Below, piece after piece: positions 1-11,425 of a stretch of 64,000 nt of DNA. Made by a program: the position numbers and the translations under genes. Location of the stretch: positions 436,001 to 500,000 of the forward strand of contig WPIO01000028.1 in assembly GCA_009760855.2 (NCBI GenBank), in the 5' to 3' direction. Below the pieces are notes generated by a model. That model saw nothing but the letters and a program-made list of their open reading frames with translations. It made no database searches and was not told where the DNA came from. The stretch is from Cristatella mucedo. Lineage: Eukaryota; Bryozoa; Phylactolaemata; Cristatellidae. The first letter of the stretch is position 1. Each line of letters begins with the position of its first letter.

Positions 1-249
1 CTGCTAATGGAGAACTCTTCCGGATGCTGCACGGACGAAAATATGTTATTACCATGAGCCGGCAGCCGAATCTTTGCTCCAACCAACCGAAGGAATGCCA
101 AGCATGAGTGGAGTGCTTTTACCCTCGCCGAACGCTGTTTAACGATAAGACGGAGGAAGTGTATCCCAGTCACAGGCTTATACTGCACGCTCCATGAATC
201 CAAATTTTTCAAACGATTGCTAGCTGAGCTTGGGGAGAGGAAGAGATGG

Positions 250-388
<139 letters not shown>

Positions 389-984
389 AGATGGGGCAGC
401 ACCGGATAGGGTGATGAAGAAAGAGGAGGTAAAATTTGATGAGCTTCTTCTAGGGCAGCGTGGGTTATACAAAAGTGCTTGAAGAGCTCCGTCCTTATTA
501 GCCATCGTAACGTCGTCGGTTGATGTATCCTATCGCTTTCCTCCTCGTGGACCGAGCGTCGTGAGAGTTATCGAAGCGGGCGCTCCCTTTCCGCCGAACC
601 GCCTTTTTTAACCAGAGAGAAGCGCGAGCAGGACGCAATAAATCTTGGCACGCACGAGCAAGACGAGCAGCCGCTTCCTTTTCGCCGCTCTAGACTGCAA
701 GCGCAACCCTACCCTCGTAGGTCTCAATGCCCAGCGTTCCAGGTCAGTTATTGGCTGGCTTCGTCTGCTAGCGTTTGGCGAGGTGTCAATTATGGGCTCG
801 CCATTCGCCCGGCCGGTCACCCTGCGCTAGAGAGCGACCTCGGGCGACTCGGAGTTGCATTGACCTTCGTCCAACCTCGTCGCAATGCCATCGTGTGATT
901 GGTTGGAATTTTCGCTGCAATTATCCGCATATGCAATTATCAGTCTTTGACTGGCCTCTTGGTTCTCGCTGCCGTATGGCATTC

Positions 985-1130
985 TCGCTGCCGTACGACG
1001 TGGAGACTGTTGGGTACCGTGTGCACACCGAAAGTCACCTAAGCTTTGAGTGCTCTGTTGAAAACTATCCAGGGTAGTATCCACTTAGTATCTACCTTTT
1101 CTAGATTTGTAGGCGGAGATAGATATCTAT
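985..1130 (+). mobile_element. LINE-B 3' end remnant
   Basis: A stretch reading GAGACTGTTGGGTACCG and onward follows the LINE-B 3' UTR seen at 8230-8385 (GAAGTCTGTTGGCTACCG, then the ACCGAAAG and GAGTGCTCTGTTGAAAAC blocks). It ends in AGGCGGAGATAGATA, equivalent to the family end just before (ATTAC)n. It is strongly diverged. Confidence 0.45.
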
Positions 1131-1729
1131 ATGGTCCAATAGGAAACAGCTGACTGGAGCTCGCTATGGTCTGGCAGTTTTGCCAGTCACCCGGCAGCTG
1201 CCGACGATTCTAGCCGCGCGCGTTTTTTGGTGGGTCATCCTGGGCGAACTTCGAATATCCCTTTTTCGGACCGAAGGTTTCCGAGAGCGAGGCGGTGTTG
1301 GGAGCTCACGCTGGTTCCGCTGGTCAGATCTGCTAGTTTTACGTCTTCGGCGAGGTAAAGTACACGTCTACTCATTCAGTGGCCTGGTGTATTTAGCTGC
1401 AGAGAGCTTTAGCTGCCTCGAGACCCTACCGCCGGCCCATCGAACGAGGTACGGGTCTACCGCTGCTCGTGCTTCCGGTGGGCGGTCAGCCCCGGTCCGT
1501 GACGTCCGGTGGGCGAGGATCCACGGCGGCAAATAGCGTTGGAGCAGCCCGTCTCGGAACCGCGCGCTTGGCTGTTCCTGCGCTGTTGTCGTTCCGCAGA
1601 GCGATTTGCAATACTGTACACCTGGTGTGCCGCGGTTCACCGACAGTCACAACGACCGTCGAAAGTTACCGGTCCTTCGCTAGTCAGCACTAGGATGAGG
1701 CGGGTGTTACGTAGGAGATTTTTCTTTAG

Positions 1730-2057
1730 TGTACTCAAAGCCCAAGTCTTTTTAATTTCCCACGCGATAGCAAACAAACTTTATCTCACGCAACAAAGAG
1801 GAAGTGAGAAGCATAGCTGAGTCAGGAGGGCAGTTGGGAAAGTGAGCAGGATGGCAGTAGCAGGTCAGAACGGCTGGATAGAATGTGTCGCTGTCGGCAG
1901 CAGGAGAGTAGATGTCGTTGCGCAAGAATCGCGGAGGTGAGCTCCACGGTCACCAACGGTCTCTAGGCATAGGAACGGAACAGCTAATTTACCGTTCGTG
2001 CAGGACGTCAGGGCACGAGGAGGCCAAGATATTGGTGCAGCAGTTCGGCTAGGCGTG
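1730..2057 (-). mobile_element. LINE-B RT C-terminal and 3' UTR fragment
   Basis: On the minus strand this reads a decayed version of the LINE-B C-terminal block (KLAVPFL.LETVGDR) also found at 7382-7915 and 46945-47136, followed by the 3' UTR that carries the ACGCAACAAAGAGG block. Frameshifts and stops show it is dead. Confidence 0.65.
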
Positions 2058-2396
2058 AAAACGTCAAGCTGCGGCGGGCAGTTCGGGTCAGCGTAGGAGT
2101 GTTGCCCCACTTCTGCGGGCCCGCAGCATTGCGGCTAAAAGAGAGACCGTCCATGCGCACAGTCAAAGTAAAAAAAAAGCCTCAAGTCCAAGCCCGTCAT
2201 TCCTCCTTTGCCGCAATGCGTAATAACGCCAACTGCACTCGGATTCGGCCAAAGCTCCGCCACCGAGGGTGACTCGTGCGGACTCGAGATGAATTCGGCA
2301 ATGCTCCGGAGGACGCCCATTTAGTTGACTCGGTGGCTATGCGGCTCCACAATTCATTAAGCGATGCTCAGTCGCGACCGCGAAAACGGTGGCTCG

Positions 2397-2618
<222 letters not shown>

Positions 2619-2954
2619 TGAGCAGTCGGATGTTTTGCTCTCAACGGAGCTCATTGAGCCGTCAAGGCCTCTAGACCGTGTTTTTCTCGGGGTCGGCGCT
2701 GTTTTTGCCATTAGAGTGTCTGCGCGCGCACTGGCGAAGCGTTTCTGGCGGGCACGAAAAGCACAATTCCGGCACTCGCCGCGCCGGCGAGTGCCGAGCG
2801 GCGACCATTAGCGAAGTCGACGAAGTCCCGCGCGGTTTAGGTTGATTGCATTAGCACTCGCTCTCTCCGTGCACGTCATGCGGCACCGTGCGCAGCGGCG
2901 CGTGGGTGGCGGCTAAGTCGGCAGCAGCAGCACGTCGACTTAGCCACCTCGGCC

Positions 2955-2962
2955 TATATAAG
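2955..2962 (+). promoter_or_regulatory. TATA box of candidate compact gene
   Basis: TATATAAG in a GC-rich setting, 45-52 bases upstream of the ATG at 3007. This spacing allows a transcription start near 2985 and a short leader. The AT-rich hexamer stands out against flanks rich in CG. Confidence 0.45.
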
Positions 2963-3006
2963 GAACGGGTTGCGGTCCGCACAAACGACCGCAGCCGGAG
3001 TTTGGC

Positions 3007-4613
3007 ATGGCCACCCGAGAGATGACCGTCGCCGTTTTGCTGCTCGCCATCATCGGCCAGATTGCCGCGGAAGCGCGGCGGCCGTGGCGACGGTGGGAGC
3101 CGTCCGGAGGCTCCGACAAGCGGAATCGCCACTCTTTTTGCGCCTCGGTCGGCGAATCGGTACGAAGCGCTTCCGCCGAAGCGCGCGCCGCCTCGGCGGA
3201 AGCGTCTTGCCGGGGAGGCGCGAGCTCCGGTGGCAGTGGCCTGCGCGCTTCGCAAAAGCTGCGCATTTGCCGGCGAACTTGTCAGCCGTAGCTCAGCGAG
3301 GAGAGGCGGCTCGTGGCTTGCGACGAATTCAAACGAAATCGCCAGGGAAAATTAATGGTCGCCAAGGCTTTTTCCGTCGCTGCGTAGCGTAGCGGGCGAG
3401 TGCGGGCGGTCGGCCGGTGTCTGAATGCGTGCGCCCGAAGCAGCGAAACGGTCGTCTATTCATTGATGGCTGAGCTGCTTCGCTTGCTGCGTTTGTGGAG
3501 CACGCCGGATCTCGCTGCAATGAGCGTTGGGGTCGCAAGTCTTCGCGGCGGCCAAGCCTCTGTCCCGGAAAAAAGCGCCCCACTCCGCGATTCGCTGCTC
3601 GAGCCCTGTTCGCGGACGAAAGCGCGAGTCGCTGGCTCGCCTTCAGCAACGCCGCGTTAACAACGCGACGCTGCGACGCTTACACTAATAGCTCGAGGGC
3701 AATTAACGGCCGCTTTGAGCAAGCGCTGCTGGGAAGGCAATTTTAAAGCCCGCAGGTTGGCGGCGCCATGCCGAAGGCTCAGCCCGCGTCGCGGGGAGCA
3801 AAGCCTTCGTTTAGCCGTAGTTGGCACCGCCGCCGCAGTATGCGAAGCAGACTGCGGGCTCGTGAGCCCCGAGTGGGTTCGCCTTCGAGAAGGTTCGAGG
3901 CTTTCGGATGCGCTCGCCTGGCCCGACGCGATGGACGACGCGAGCGCAAAGGGCGGCGGCGGTGACGTCGCCGATTACGAGCGATTTCGCGAGAGAATGC
4001 GAAATGTTTACCGGCCGACGGGCGGTCTGCGGTGCTCATTTCGGAATCTCAGCTGCGTCGGCGATCGACTGACGATACGCACTTTGCGCCGCCTAGTGCT
4101 TTCAAGTCAACTGCTGCGACGACAACTCCGTGTGTAACGCCCGAAGCGTATGCTCGCCCATGTACCTCGGCTTCCCGAACTGCTACCCAGCAGGCAGGCG
4201 GGTAAGGCTGCTTTCCGAGCGCTGCGAATGCGGCCCTGCGCCAAACGGCGCCCGCGTTGATAAGGCCGCAGCCAGCGTTGGACTCTTCAAATTACCTTTG
4301 ATGTTTTAGTGCCGTCGAGACAGCGAGTGCTGCATTGGCGTCGGTGCTGTCGGCGGACGCTGCCGAATAGAAGGATCCGCAGCAATCGGGACGTGTGCGT
4401 AGCACGGCCAGCGATTACTCTTTTGTGCATACACTAATGGTAGGCTGACGTGCGGTGGGTCGCGATCTGCGGACGATCGCTCGATTGCTAACATTGTATG
4501 GACCCTTTCTGACCGTGCTACTGCAGACGGGAGCCAAGGAGCCGCAACGACAGTCGCGAAAGGTTTTCTGCTATCTTGCCCGCACGCTCGTATACATTTA
4601 CGCAGCGATGTGA
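3007..4613 (+). CDS. Candidate small secreted cysteine-rich protein gene (low-confidence model)
   Basis: I do not recognise this gene. The ATG at 3007 opens a frame whose first ~22 residues look like a signal peptide: a hydrophobic VAVLLLAIIGQIAA core followed by Glu-Ala and an arginine-rich stretch. Possible later exons are 3839-4056 (ends in a C-x6-C pair), 4097-4201 (six cysteines, including a Cys-Cys pair, ending at a strong donor CGG|GTAAGG) and 4527-4613 (acceptor CTGCAG, ends in TGA). The last two joins are phase 0, and AATAAA follows at 4649. Weak points are the unclear exon 1 donor, a proposed 40-base intron at 4057-4096 and an odd cysteine count. Taken together, TATA box, signal peptide, cysteine-rich exons and poly(A) signal within 1.7 kb suggest a compact secreted-peptide gene. 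Chance frames in GC-rich DNA remain possible. Confidence 0.35.
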
Positions 4614-4648
4614 CGTGAGTTTAACGCTCATCAGCCTGGTGTACTGTT

Positions 4649-4654
4649 AATAAA
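4649..4654 (+). terminator. AATAAA poly(A) signal of candidate compact gene
   Basis: AATAAA lies 36 bases after the proposed TGA at 4611-4613. Confidence 0.4.
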
Positions 4655-6225
4655 CGATCTCTACTATTGAAATCATCACGACGATTTGCACTTTCCTATC
4701 TTAACCCACCATCTCCGTAAAATTGTTTTCGCGAAATTGTTCTCGACCCAGCAGCATAGCCATTTATCTTGCAGTATTACTGGCCGATAAATTCGCGGCG
4801 GCCGCTTCTGGTCCTTGATAACTTCCGAAAATTCTCCAAGACGTCTTGATTCGTTACTGGAATCCCACGGCGTTCGCGGTTTCTTGCGAAGTTTGAGCCA
4901 TCGCTTGAGATCCGCTATTGTGGCAGCGAAAAAAACTATACGGGCGAGAACGAGTTCTGACGGGCGTGAACAGATTGCAAACGCATTGGATTGCGTAAGT
5001 AAGTATGAACGCGCGGAGAGGGTGCAGATGTCGTGTTGCGGGAAAATCGCGGGCGATCAGCTCTGCTGAGCACGTCAAAACGAACGAGTTTCTGGCCGGC
5101 GCGCACAAACTAAACGGCAGCACAATCCAAAGCTCAAAGAAGCATACACTCTCTCCGACCGACCGACGGAGATTCTCCTCACGAGATTCTTCTGCAAGAT
5201 TCTTTCGTAGCGCCTTCGTCCGAGCCGCGTGCGTGCCAGTTCGCGCCCCACATCCGGCTGGCCGCCCGAATTCGACCTGCTGTACGTGCTCAACTGCGCA
5301 CAACCGTCGGCGCGACTCTTGCGGCGACGACCGGGCTTCGCGCCGGCTCCTCCGGCGAGGTGCGAAAGGCGCGGCCGCCAACGGAAGGCCCTGCAGCAGC
5401 GCAGAAATCGAGCCCCGATGGAAGCGGACGCCTTCAGGCTGCGAGCCAGACGACCATCGCATTCGCTCGGGCGCCGGTGCGCCTTTTTGGCGCGGTCATT
5501 TGACGAGGCGACACGGGTCTAGTCTTGTATCGCTCCGGCAACGCCACCGCGAGCCATCGTTCCCATAAAAGCACGACTCGGCGGCGTCGATTGCAACGAC
5601 CTGGCTGAGCGAGCCGACAGTGAGAGCAGCCCGCCGCCGCCGCTGCGCCTTGGAAGCTGGAGGCTGGCGCCCAGCACCCGGAGAGTCTCAACAAGTCGCC
5701 GCACCCACTGGGTACTGCACGTTTCCGCTCTCGTTCGCGCTCCGTTGCAGACAGCTCGTACAAAACTGTGCTTTTTAAGAAGCAGTACGGCCGAAGCGGT
5801 GTACAAGGCGTTCGCGACGCAAAATCGTGCAGGGCTCGGGCGCTAGTCGACTAGTAATCGCCCAGCCGGTCGGTTTGAAGGGACTCAATGAATTACCGCC
5901 ATCTAATTGTGTAAAACTCGACCGGAAATCGGCGTAGCGACGCTCGAGTTTAAAGTGAATAGCTTGTAGTACGCGATCATTATAAATGTAACAACCAAAT
6001 CCAAATTCTGTGCCATCGCACTCACCCGTTCTCATGAAAATTGGCTCCAAAGACGCTGGCCACCAGCGCCATCGGCGGCATAAGACTGGAATAGAGTAGG
6101 CTTGCTGATCAAACAGTCTCGTTTATACAGGAGCAGCATAATCCAGAGCGGCTTTGCATCCAACTTGAATTTAGCAATAAATGATTGCCCGCACCAGGCC
6201 TTTAATCAGCGACCTGCGTCCTGAA
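4655..6225. other. GC-rich spacer, no supported gene
   Basis: The longest open frame here is a minus-strand ATG frame of about 200 codons (4854-5462). It has no recognisable motif, signal or splice context and is arginine-rich in the way random GC-rich DNA is. CCATAAAAGC at about 5564 is TATA-like, but nothing convincing follows it. Confidence 0.4.
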
Positions 6226-6275
6226 GAGCGAGCACCTTATCCCTGGGTCATAGCCCAGGGATAAGGTGCTCGCTC
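6226..6275. repeat. Perfect 22-bp inverted repeat with 6-nt loop
   Basis: The left arm 6226-6247 starts GAGCGAGCACC. The right arm 6254-6275 is its exact reverse complement, and the loop TCATAG is 6248-6253. The arm contains AAGGTGCTCGCTC, which resembles the segment just after box A of the SINE-B head at about 29975-29995. It may be two head-to-head SINE-head fragments. Confidence 0.9.
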
Positions 6276-6361
6276 AAATCCGTAGGAGATCGGCTTCGCG
6301 AAGCTCCAAATGAGATTGATATTTAAGGAAAATATTTTTCACGTGTATCCACAAAATTTTA

Positions 6362-6662
6362 CGCCATTGCGCTCGCGTGCGTGCGTTCTCATGCAATCGA
6401 ATGCAATTGACAGCAGCGACGTGGGAAAATACCACAATCTACCACCAGGGGCGCTGCAGTCACTTTAGTCGATAGCACAGTGGATTGATTGCATGAGAGA
6501 ACGCGCGAAGACGGGTAAACTTGAACTGAAGTTCAGTTTTAAATGCAATTCGAATCGGAGCTTGGAGCAGTCTATTTCCTGCAGGATTTCGGCGAATTGC
6601 GAGCGGATGGCGGTAGTGGCCAACGTCATTAGAGCCCGTTTGCGTGAGAAAGCGAGAGCGCT
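6362..6662. repeat. Inverted copies of the ~180-bp tandem repeat
   Basis: 6480-6662 (+) follows the unit of the array at 13.8-14.9 kb, with TGATTGCATGAG..GAACGCGCG, CAGTCTATTTC and GGATGGCGGTAGTGGCC in the same order and spacing. 6362-6449 carries the TGATTGCATGAGAACGC half on the minus strand, so the two are head to head. Confidence 0.6.
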
Positions 6663-7296
6663 GCGGCGTGAAATTTGAAGGGTTCGTTAACAAAAGCGAC
6701 CGCTTGTCACATAAGATCCACTCACAACTCGAGCGTAGTGTCGCCGGTTGCTGGTCAATTTTAACGGGGAAAAAAGAGTGAATTGCGGTGGATATTCATC
6801 GAGCCCGGTTCGAGCGCTCAGAGCACGAACGGGCTCAGTGCCGCCTATCCAGAGAGGGCAGCCGAGAGCGCGAGCCGGCGGCCCGACGGCTCGCGCTCTC
6901 CGCGCACGCGCAGACTTGGCGGCGTTAGCGACAGCGCCAGCCGTCGAACATTGCCAGCTCAGCCGCACATCCTTTGGGCGCCGGCGGACGTCGCTCGTTG
7001 GGCGCGTGCGTAGGCGAGGAGAAGACGGAAAAAGGTAAAATGCCTCGAAAGAGATTGAGTTCTCTGAGGTGCTATAACAAACGTACTATTATTATTATAG
7101 TGTTATTCAGATGGCGGCGCATTCGCATTCCTTAAACAGCGGTTGCGGCGGCGGCGCATCACTAGCTGTGGGATTGGCTACCGACTTTTGGAGCTGAGAA
7201 CCGCTCGTGAAATTGCCGCGACATTTTGAGGCTTACGAGTAGCGGGACGTACAAATAACTACGCCCGTAATAAGATTTGCGCGCGAGTTACGACCT

Positions 7297-7323
7297 GACC
7301 AGTATACAAGGCCAGCATACAAG
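7297..7323. repeat. 13-bp minisatellite, left remnant
   Basis: About two units of AAGGCCAGTATAC. The same unit resumes at 9574, on the far side of the inserted LINE nest. Confidence 0.8.
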
Positions 7324-7380
7324 GCGTGCGAGATTCCAGAGTATTGATGTGAATTGACAAAGATCATCCGAGGTACCTAT

Positions 7381-8386
7381 TGTGCGACCATCACCACGTG
7401 CTCGAAATTTAGGTGTCGTTTTCGACAGCTGCCTCAATTTCAAAAGCTTCATTCAGAAGTCTGCTTCTACAACTAGCCATCACATCCGATCCCTATCCAA
7501 GATTAGGAGCTGTCTCCCACAGTGGCTTGTAAAACATTTAACTAGCTCTTTAGTTCTGTCTCGGCTTGATTATTGTAATTCCCTTTTGGCTGGGCTGCCA
7601 AAGAAAGCTATTAGAGCACTGCAACTGACTATGAATATGGCTGCAAGTCTAGTCTTCAAGTCCCAGCGGTTTGAGCACATGTCTCCTTCGCTAAAAGAGC
7701 TAGGATGGTTGCCGGTTGACCAAAGGATACAGAGCAAAGTTCTTACGATGACCCACAAGGCCCGCCACGGCTTGGCTCCTTCGTACCTAGCTGAACTGCT
7801 GCATCAGTTTCAGCCTGTTCACGCCCTCAGGTCCTGTGTGGACAATAAATTAGCTGTCCCATTCCTCCGCTTGAAGACCGTTGGCGATAGAAGCTTTAAA
7901 ATCCTAGCTGGTTAAACAGCCTCTTTTTGTATAGCGACAGAAGAGCCTTTACGGCTATCACCACCGCTTGCAGTGGCGCTAAAGGATCGCCCACCGCAGG
8001 AATCGAACCCACGACCTCGGGACCGAGGTCGTGAAAGCAACCGCCTTACCTGGTGTGCTATCACGGCTCTGCAGGTCCTAGACTGTAGAACTTGCTTCCA
8101 CAATTCTTACGCCAAGACAACTACTCTCCTACTGCCGACTATGGCACATCTTTTTCAGCGGTCCTGAGCTGCTACTTCTATGCTACTCACTACCTCAACT
8201 GCTCTCCTAACTCTGCTATGCTTCCCACTTTCCCTTTTTTGCGTGAGACGAAGTCTGTTGGCTACCGAATGCGTACCGAAAGCCGCATAGGCTGTGAGTG
8301 CGCTATACAAAACTCTCCTGCGTAACACCCACATGGTCTTTATGACTTTGTGGAGTTACAGACGGAGATACATTACATTACATTAC
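7381..8386 (+). mobile_element. LINE-B 3' part inserted in LINE-A
   Basis: An open frame at 7382-7915 gives the RT thumb/C-terminal region (ARNLGVVFDSCLNFK, SRLDYCNSLLAGLP, KLAVPFLRLKTVGDRSF). After a SINE-B insertion the 3' UTR continues to the ATTACATTACATTAC end at 8370-8386. Its 5' edge follows GAGGTACCT of LINE-A and LINE-A resumes as ACCTCTGAA, so the junction repeats TACCT. Confidence 0.85.
7924..8070 (-). mobile_element. SINE-B inserted in LINE-B
   Basis: A minus-strand tRNA-like SINE with box A-like and box B-like (GGTTCGATTCC) blocks, the GGTGATAGCCGTAAAGGCT stem region and the CGCTATACAAAAAG end. It splits the LINE-B coding end from its 3' UTR. Confidence 0.8.
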
Positions 8387-9573
8387 CTCTGAATTATGGG
8401 GTACCTCAGGGCTCTGAGCTTGGTCTCGTTCTTTTCAAAGTGTCTACTCTCCATCTGGCCGATGTGATTGTCAAGCATAATCTAGGCTTTCACTTCAATA
8501 CGAATGACACTCAGTTGGGCCTTTGCTTTGATCCCTCCCAGCCCTCCAGAACGTCGAGTTCTCTCAACTCCCCTGCTGCATGTATTGAGGACATTCTCAC
8601 ATGGATGGCCGCGAATTTTCTTAAATTGAATGGTGATAAAACTAACTTACTAGTTATGGACAAACCAGGTGTGATTCAGAAATTGGAAAGGCTAATGCTC
8701 AAAATTGGCTCTGCAAGCATATCTCCTGTTGAATCTGCACGAAATCTAGGTGTCATATTCCAAAGTGACCTTTCGTTAGACGACCACATCAGCTCCTCAA
8801 TCAAGTCTGCCTACTTTCAGCTACATCAACATTGCTCAAATTCAGACTTATTTAGACAGGGATACCAAATCTAATTTGGTCCATGCATATGTGGCATCCT
8901 GTCTTGACTTCGCTAACTCACAGCTTTCCGGTCTACCGGCCTGTGCGATCAGGGGCTTACAGCTGGTGCAAAACTCTGCTGCTATGCTTGCCTGTTGAGA
9001 GCGTCACACCACCTCTCGTCGACCAGCACTGGCTACAAGTCAAGCAGCGAATCGACTTCAAGGTTTGGTTGCTCACTTTTAGCTCCCTTCATATTTTGGC
9101 TCCAGCCTGCTAATCAAATCTACTGCACCACCAGACCAAGCATGTACCACCCGCTTTTCGGAATCTAACTGTTTACCTCTACCTCGTACAAACCTCAAAT
9201 CCTTTGGAGACCATGCCTTTAGTTCGAATGCTCCTAAAGCCTGGAACTCACTCCCTACTTGCGTCACGACATCCCCTGACATGACCACAATTAAAAAGAA
9301 CTTAAAAATGCACCTATTTAGGACAGCATTTGGTGGGTCCCTGTGATTCGTCGTTTACGTGCTTATGCGTGCTGCCATTGTTGCATGCTGCCACTAACCA
9401 CACTTTCATGCTGACCCCGTGCATGTCACTCCTAACCATGTTATTTTTGTTGGTTATGAAACATGATACCACTTACCGTTCGATTATGTTTCCTTCGCAG
9501 CAAATTTAAAGCGCCTAGAAAGGGATTGAGTTCTGTGAGGGTGCTCTATCAAGTGTATTATTATTATTATTAT

Positions 9574-9645
9574 AAGGCCAGCATACAAGACCAATATACA
9601 AGGCCAGTATAAAAGGTCAGTATACAAGGCCAGTATACAAGGCAT
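9574..9645. repeat. 13-bp minisatellite, right part
   Basis: Five consecutive units of AAGGCCAGTATAC (9574, 9587, 9600, 9613, 9626) with few substitutions, then a partial unit. Confidence 0.92.
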
Positions 9646-10371
9646 GAGACTGAGCGCAGTGGCTCTCTTGAAGAGACGGTCGCCTCATTCGGTGAGTGGT
9701 CGCGGCATTCGGCGAGTCACCGCTGAACCCGAGGAAAAGGACGTTCCAAACAACCGCTGCTGTGTACGTGATATATGCAACCGTTTAGAAAATTCGTAGC
9801 TGAATCTGAGTACGAGCTCCAGCAAGCTTGTAAACGAGTCTGGACGGAAATCCTCTGCCGCCGTATCGGCCGTTATACGCAGGCAATTCTTTCTTTTCGC
9901 TTTTCGCTAATTACGCGCTCGGCTGCGTTCGCGCGGGCCGCTTGCAGGATCTGAGCGCCGTACTCGTACAGTTTGGCGCGCTGCAAGCTTCAGGTCTCCG
10001 CAGGAGACAGGCACTCATTGTGCATTAACCAAACTAGCGAGGGCCGTGCGGAAATAGCGCAGACATCTCCCAGAGGCATTGGGTGGGCCCCTGGTTGGGT
10101 AATGGGTGGCACGGAAATGTTTTCACCATACTGGTAGCGGCTGGCTTAGCATCTTTGACTGCGCCCACTTCAGACGGTCGACATCGTGCAATTACAGCGA
10201 CCTACTCAATTAGCGTCAATTAAAGAGCCGGCAACTTCTTTCAAGCTACTCGGCGACGCGCCGTGTACGCCGCATAAAAAATGGCGGCGAATACGGCTTG
10301 GCCTCGTTTGCCTTTGTTTGGTTAAAATAAGCGCTCCTTGAGTCAGTGTAGGGAACATAGGCCTCATTGGT
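9646..10371. other. Spacer, no gene seen
   Basis: GC-rich single-copy-looking DNA. AAAAATGGCGGC at about 10278 matches a YY1-type core, but no exon or promoter follows convincingly. Confidence 0.4.
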
Positions 10372-10518
10372 GAGCCGTAATGGCTCAATGGGTAAGGCGA
10401 TTTCTTTTCACGACCTCGGCCCCGAGGTCCTGGGTTCGAATCCTGCGGTGGGTGATCCTTTATCGCCACTGCAAGCGGTGGTGATAGCCGTAAAGGCTGT
10501 TATGTCGCTATAAAAAAG
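10372..10518 (+). mobile_element. SINE-B, best-preserved tRNA-like head
   Basis: Box A-like TGGCTCAATGGG at 10381-10392 and a perfect box B GGTTCGAATCC at 10433-10443 mark a tRNA-derived pol III promoter. A shared body follows (GGTGGGTGATCC..TTATCGCCACTGC), then GATAGCCGTAAAGGCT and the end CGCTATA-AAAA. It is a SINE rather than a tRNA gene because the 3' acceptor half cannot pair. Confidence 0.8.
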
Positions 10519-11030
10519 TGTCAGTTAATTCAGATATTTTATTGCACGGTTAAAGAAAATTCACGTGTATACGTATTGGCTGAACATTTTTTCCTCATCT
10601 TTAATAAATAAATTTATGGTAGGCGGCGAGAGACGGTGTCCAGTTGTGCGAGGCACTGCTTCTGCCAGAGGGACAAGTGCTGATTCATTCCGAAAGCTTC
10701 CTAAAACGACGGCCCCAAGGCCATTGGATACAGAACACGCTTGGCCGCTAAAATCATCCAGTCGGAACCAAAACGCGAGCCGGGAATAAACCGCTCGCGT
10801 TTCTATTGTCCGCCTATCGTCAGGGAGGCGGCAGCGGTAGTGCACGGATCATTGACAGGCTTCGAACGTCGTAACGCGCGAAGAAATGTATAAGCAGCCA
10901 ATATTTTGCAAAACATGAGACTATGTTGAATGTGTTACCTGTTTTGGCTCCTTCTAAGAGCAACAATTAATAGATTCCATAGCGAGCCGAGCGGTGGTGG
11001 CCCAGAGGCACGCCCGCGCTGCGCCCGTGA
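10519..11030. other. Spacer, no gene seen
   Basis: No coding signal or known repeat beyond scattered short ORFs. Confidence 0.4.
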
Positions 11031-11165
11031 CCCGAAAAATGCACGAAAGATAAAATGCGAGCCAACAAAAATTCGCTGATAAATTCACGACGCCAAAACG
11101 TCACTGACATAGCCGCGCCTATAAATTCGCAACCGACAAAAACGCGATGAAAATCGCAATGTAAC
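11031..11165 (-). repeat. Periodic TTTTGTCGG-type repeat, left arm
   Basis: On the minus strand this is a run of ~13-20-base phrases that begin with GCG and hold an A/T block ending in TGTCGG (for example CGCGTTTTTGTCGG and GCGAATTTTTGTTGG). The same kind of phrases occur on the + strand at 12180-12440. Confidence 0.5.
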
Positions 11166-11425
11166 GACTCTCCAACTGCCGACTATGGCACATCTTTTTC
11201 AGCGGTCCTGAACTGCTACTTCTATGCTACTCACTACCTCAACTGCTCTCCTAACTCTGCTATGCTTCCCACTTTCCCTTTGTTGCGTGAGACGAAGTCT
11301 GTTGGCTACCGAATGCGTACCGAAAGCCGCTTAGGCTGTGAGTGCGCTATACAAAACTCTCCTGCGTAACACCCACATGGTCTTTATGACTTTGTGGAGT
11401 TACTGACGGAGATACATGACATATC
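11166..11425 (+). mobile_element. LINE-B 3' end
   Basis: Nearly identical to 8110-8370 (same 3' UTR from CTCTCC..CTGCCGACTATGGC to TGACGGAGATACAT) but with a decayed (ATTAC)n end. It lies inside the left arm/interior of the periodic inverted repeat. Confidence 0.85.

Larger units (their letters stand above)
7324..9573 (+). mobile_element. LINE-A copy interrupted by LINE-B
   Basis: The 5' piece 7324-7380 matches the LINE-A start region seen at 56190-56240 (CCAGAGTATTGATGTGAAT). LINE-A resumes at 8387 with the RT block (CCTCAGGG, corresponding to PQG) and the degenerate FYADD region around 8485-8520. It continues through the C-terminal part and ends in the stem-loop and (ATT)n at 9570. The RT frames 8350-8874 and 8883-9113 carry substitutions and frameshifts, and the catalytic FYADD is altered (FNTND), so it is dead. 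A 16-base repeat AAGGCCAGCATACAAG at 7308-7323 and 9574-9589 looks like its target-site duplication, although it also equals a minisatellite unit. Confidence 0.85.

Noticed and set aside
4854-5462. Minus-strand open frame of about 200 codons in GC-rich DNA
   Set aside because: No motif, signal, splice context or homology; arginine/serine-rich composition typical of random GC-rich frames.
10372-10450. Possible tRNA gene
   Set aside because: Box A and box B are good, but the acceptor stem cannot be formed and the same unit recurs as a SINE with a shared body and tail.
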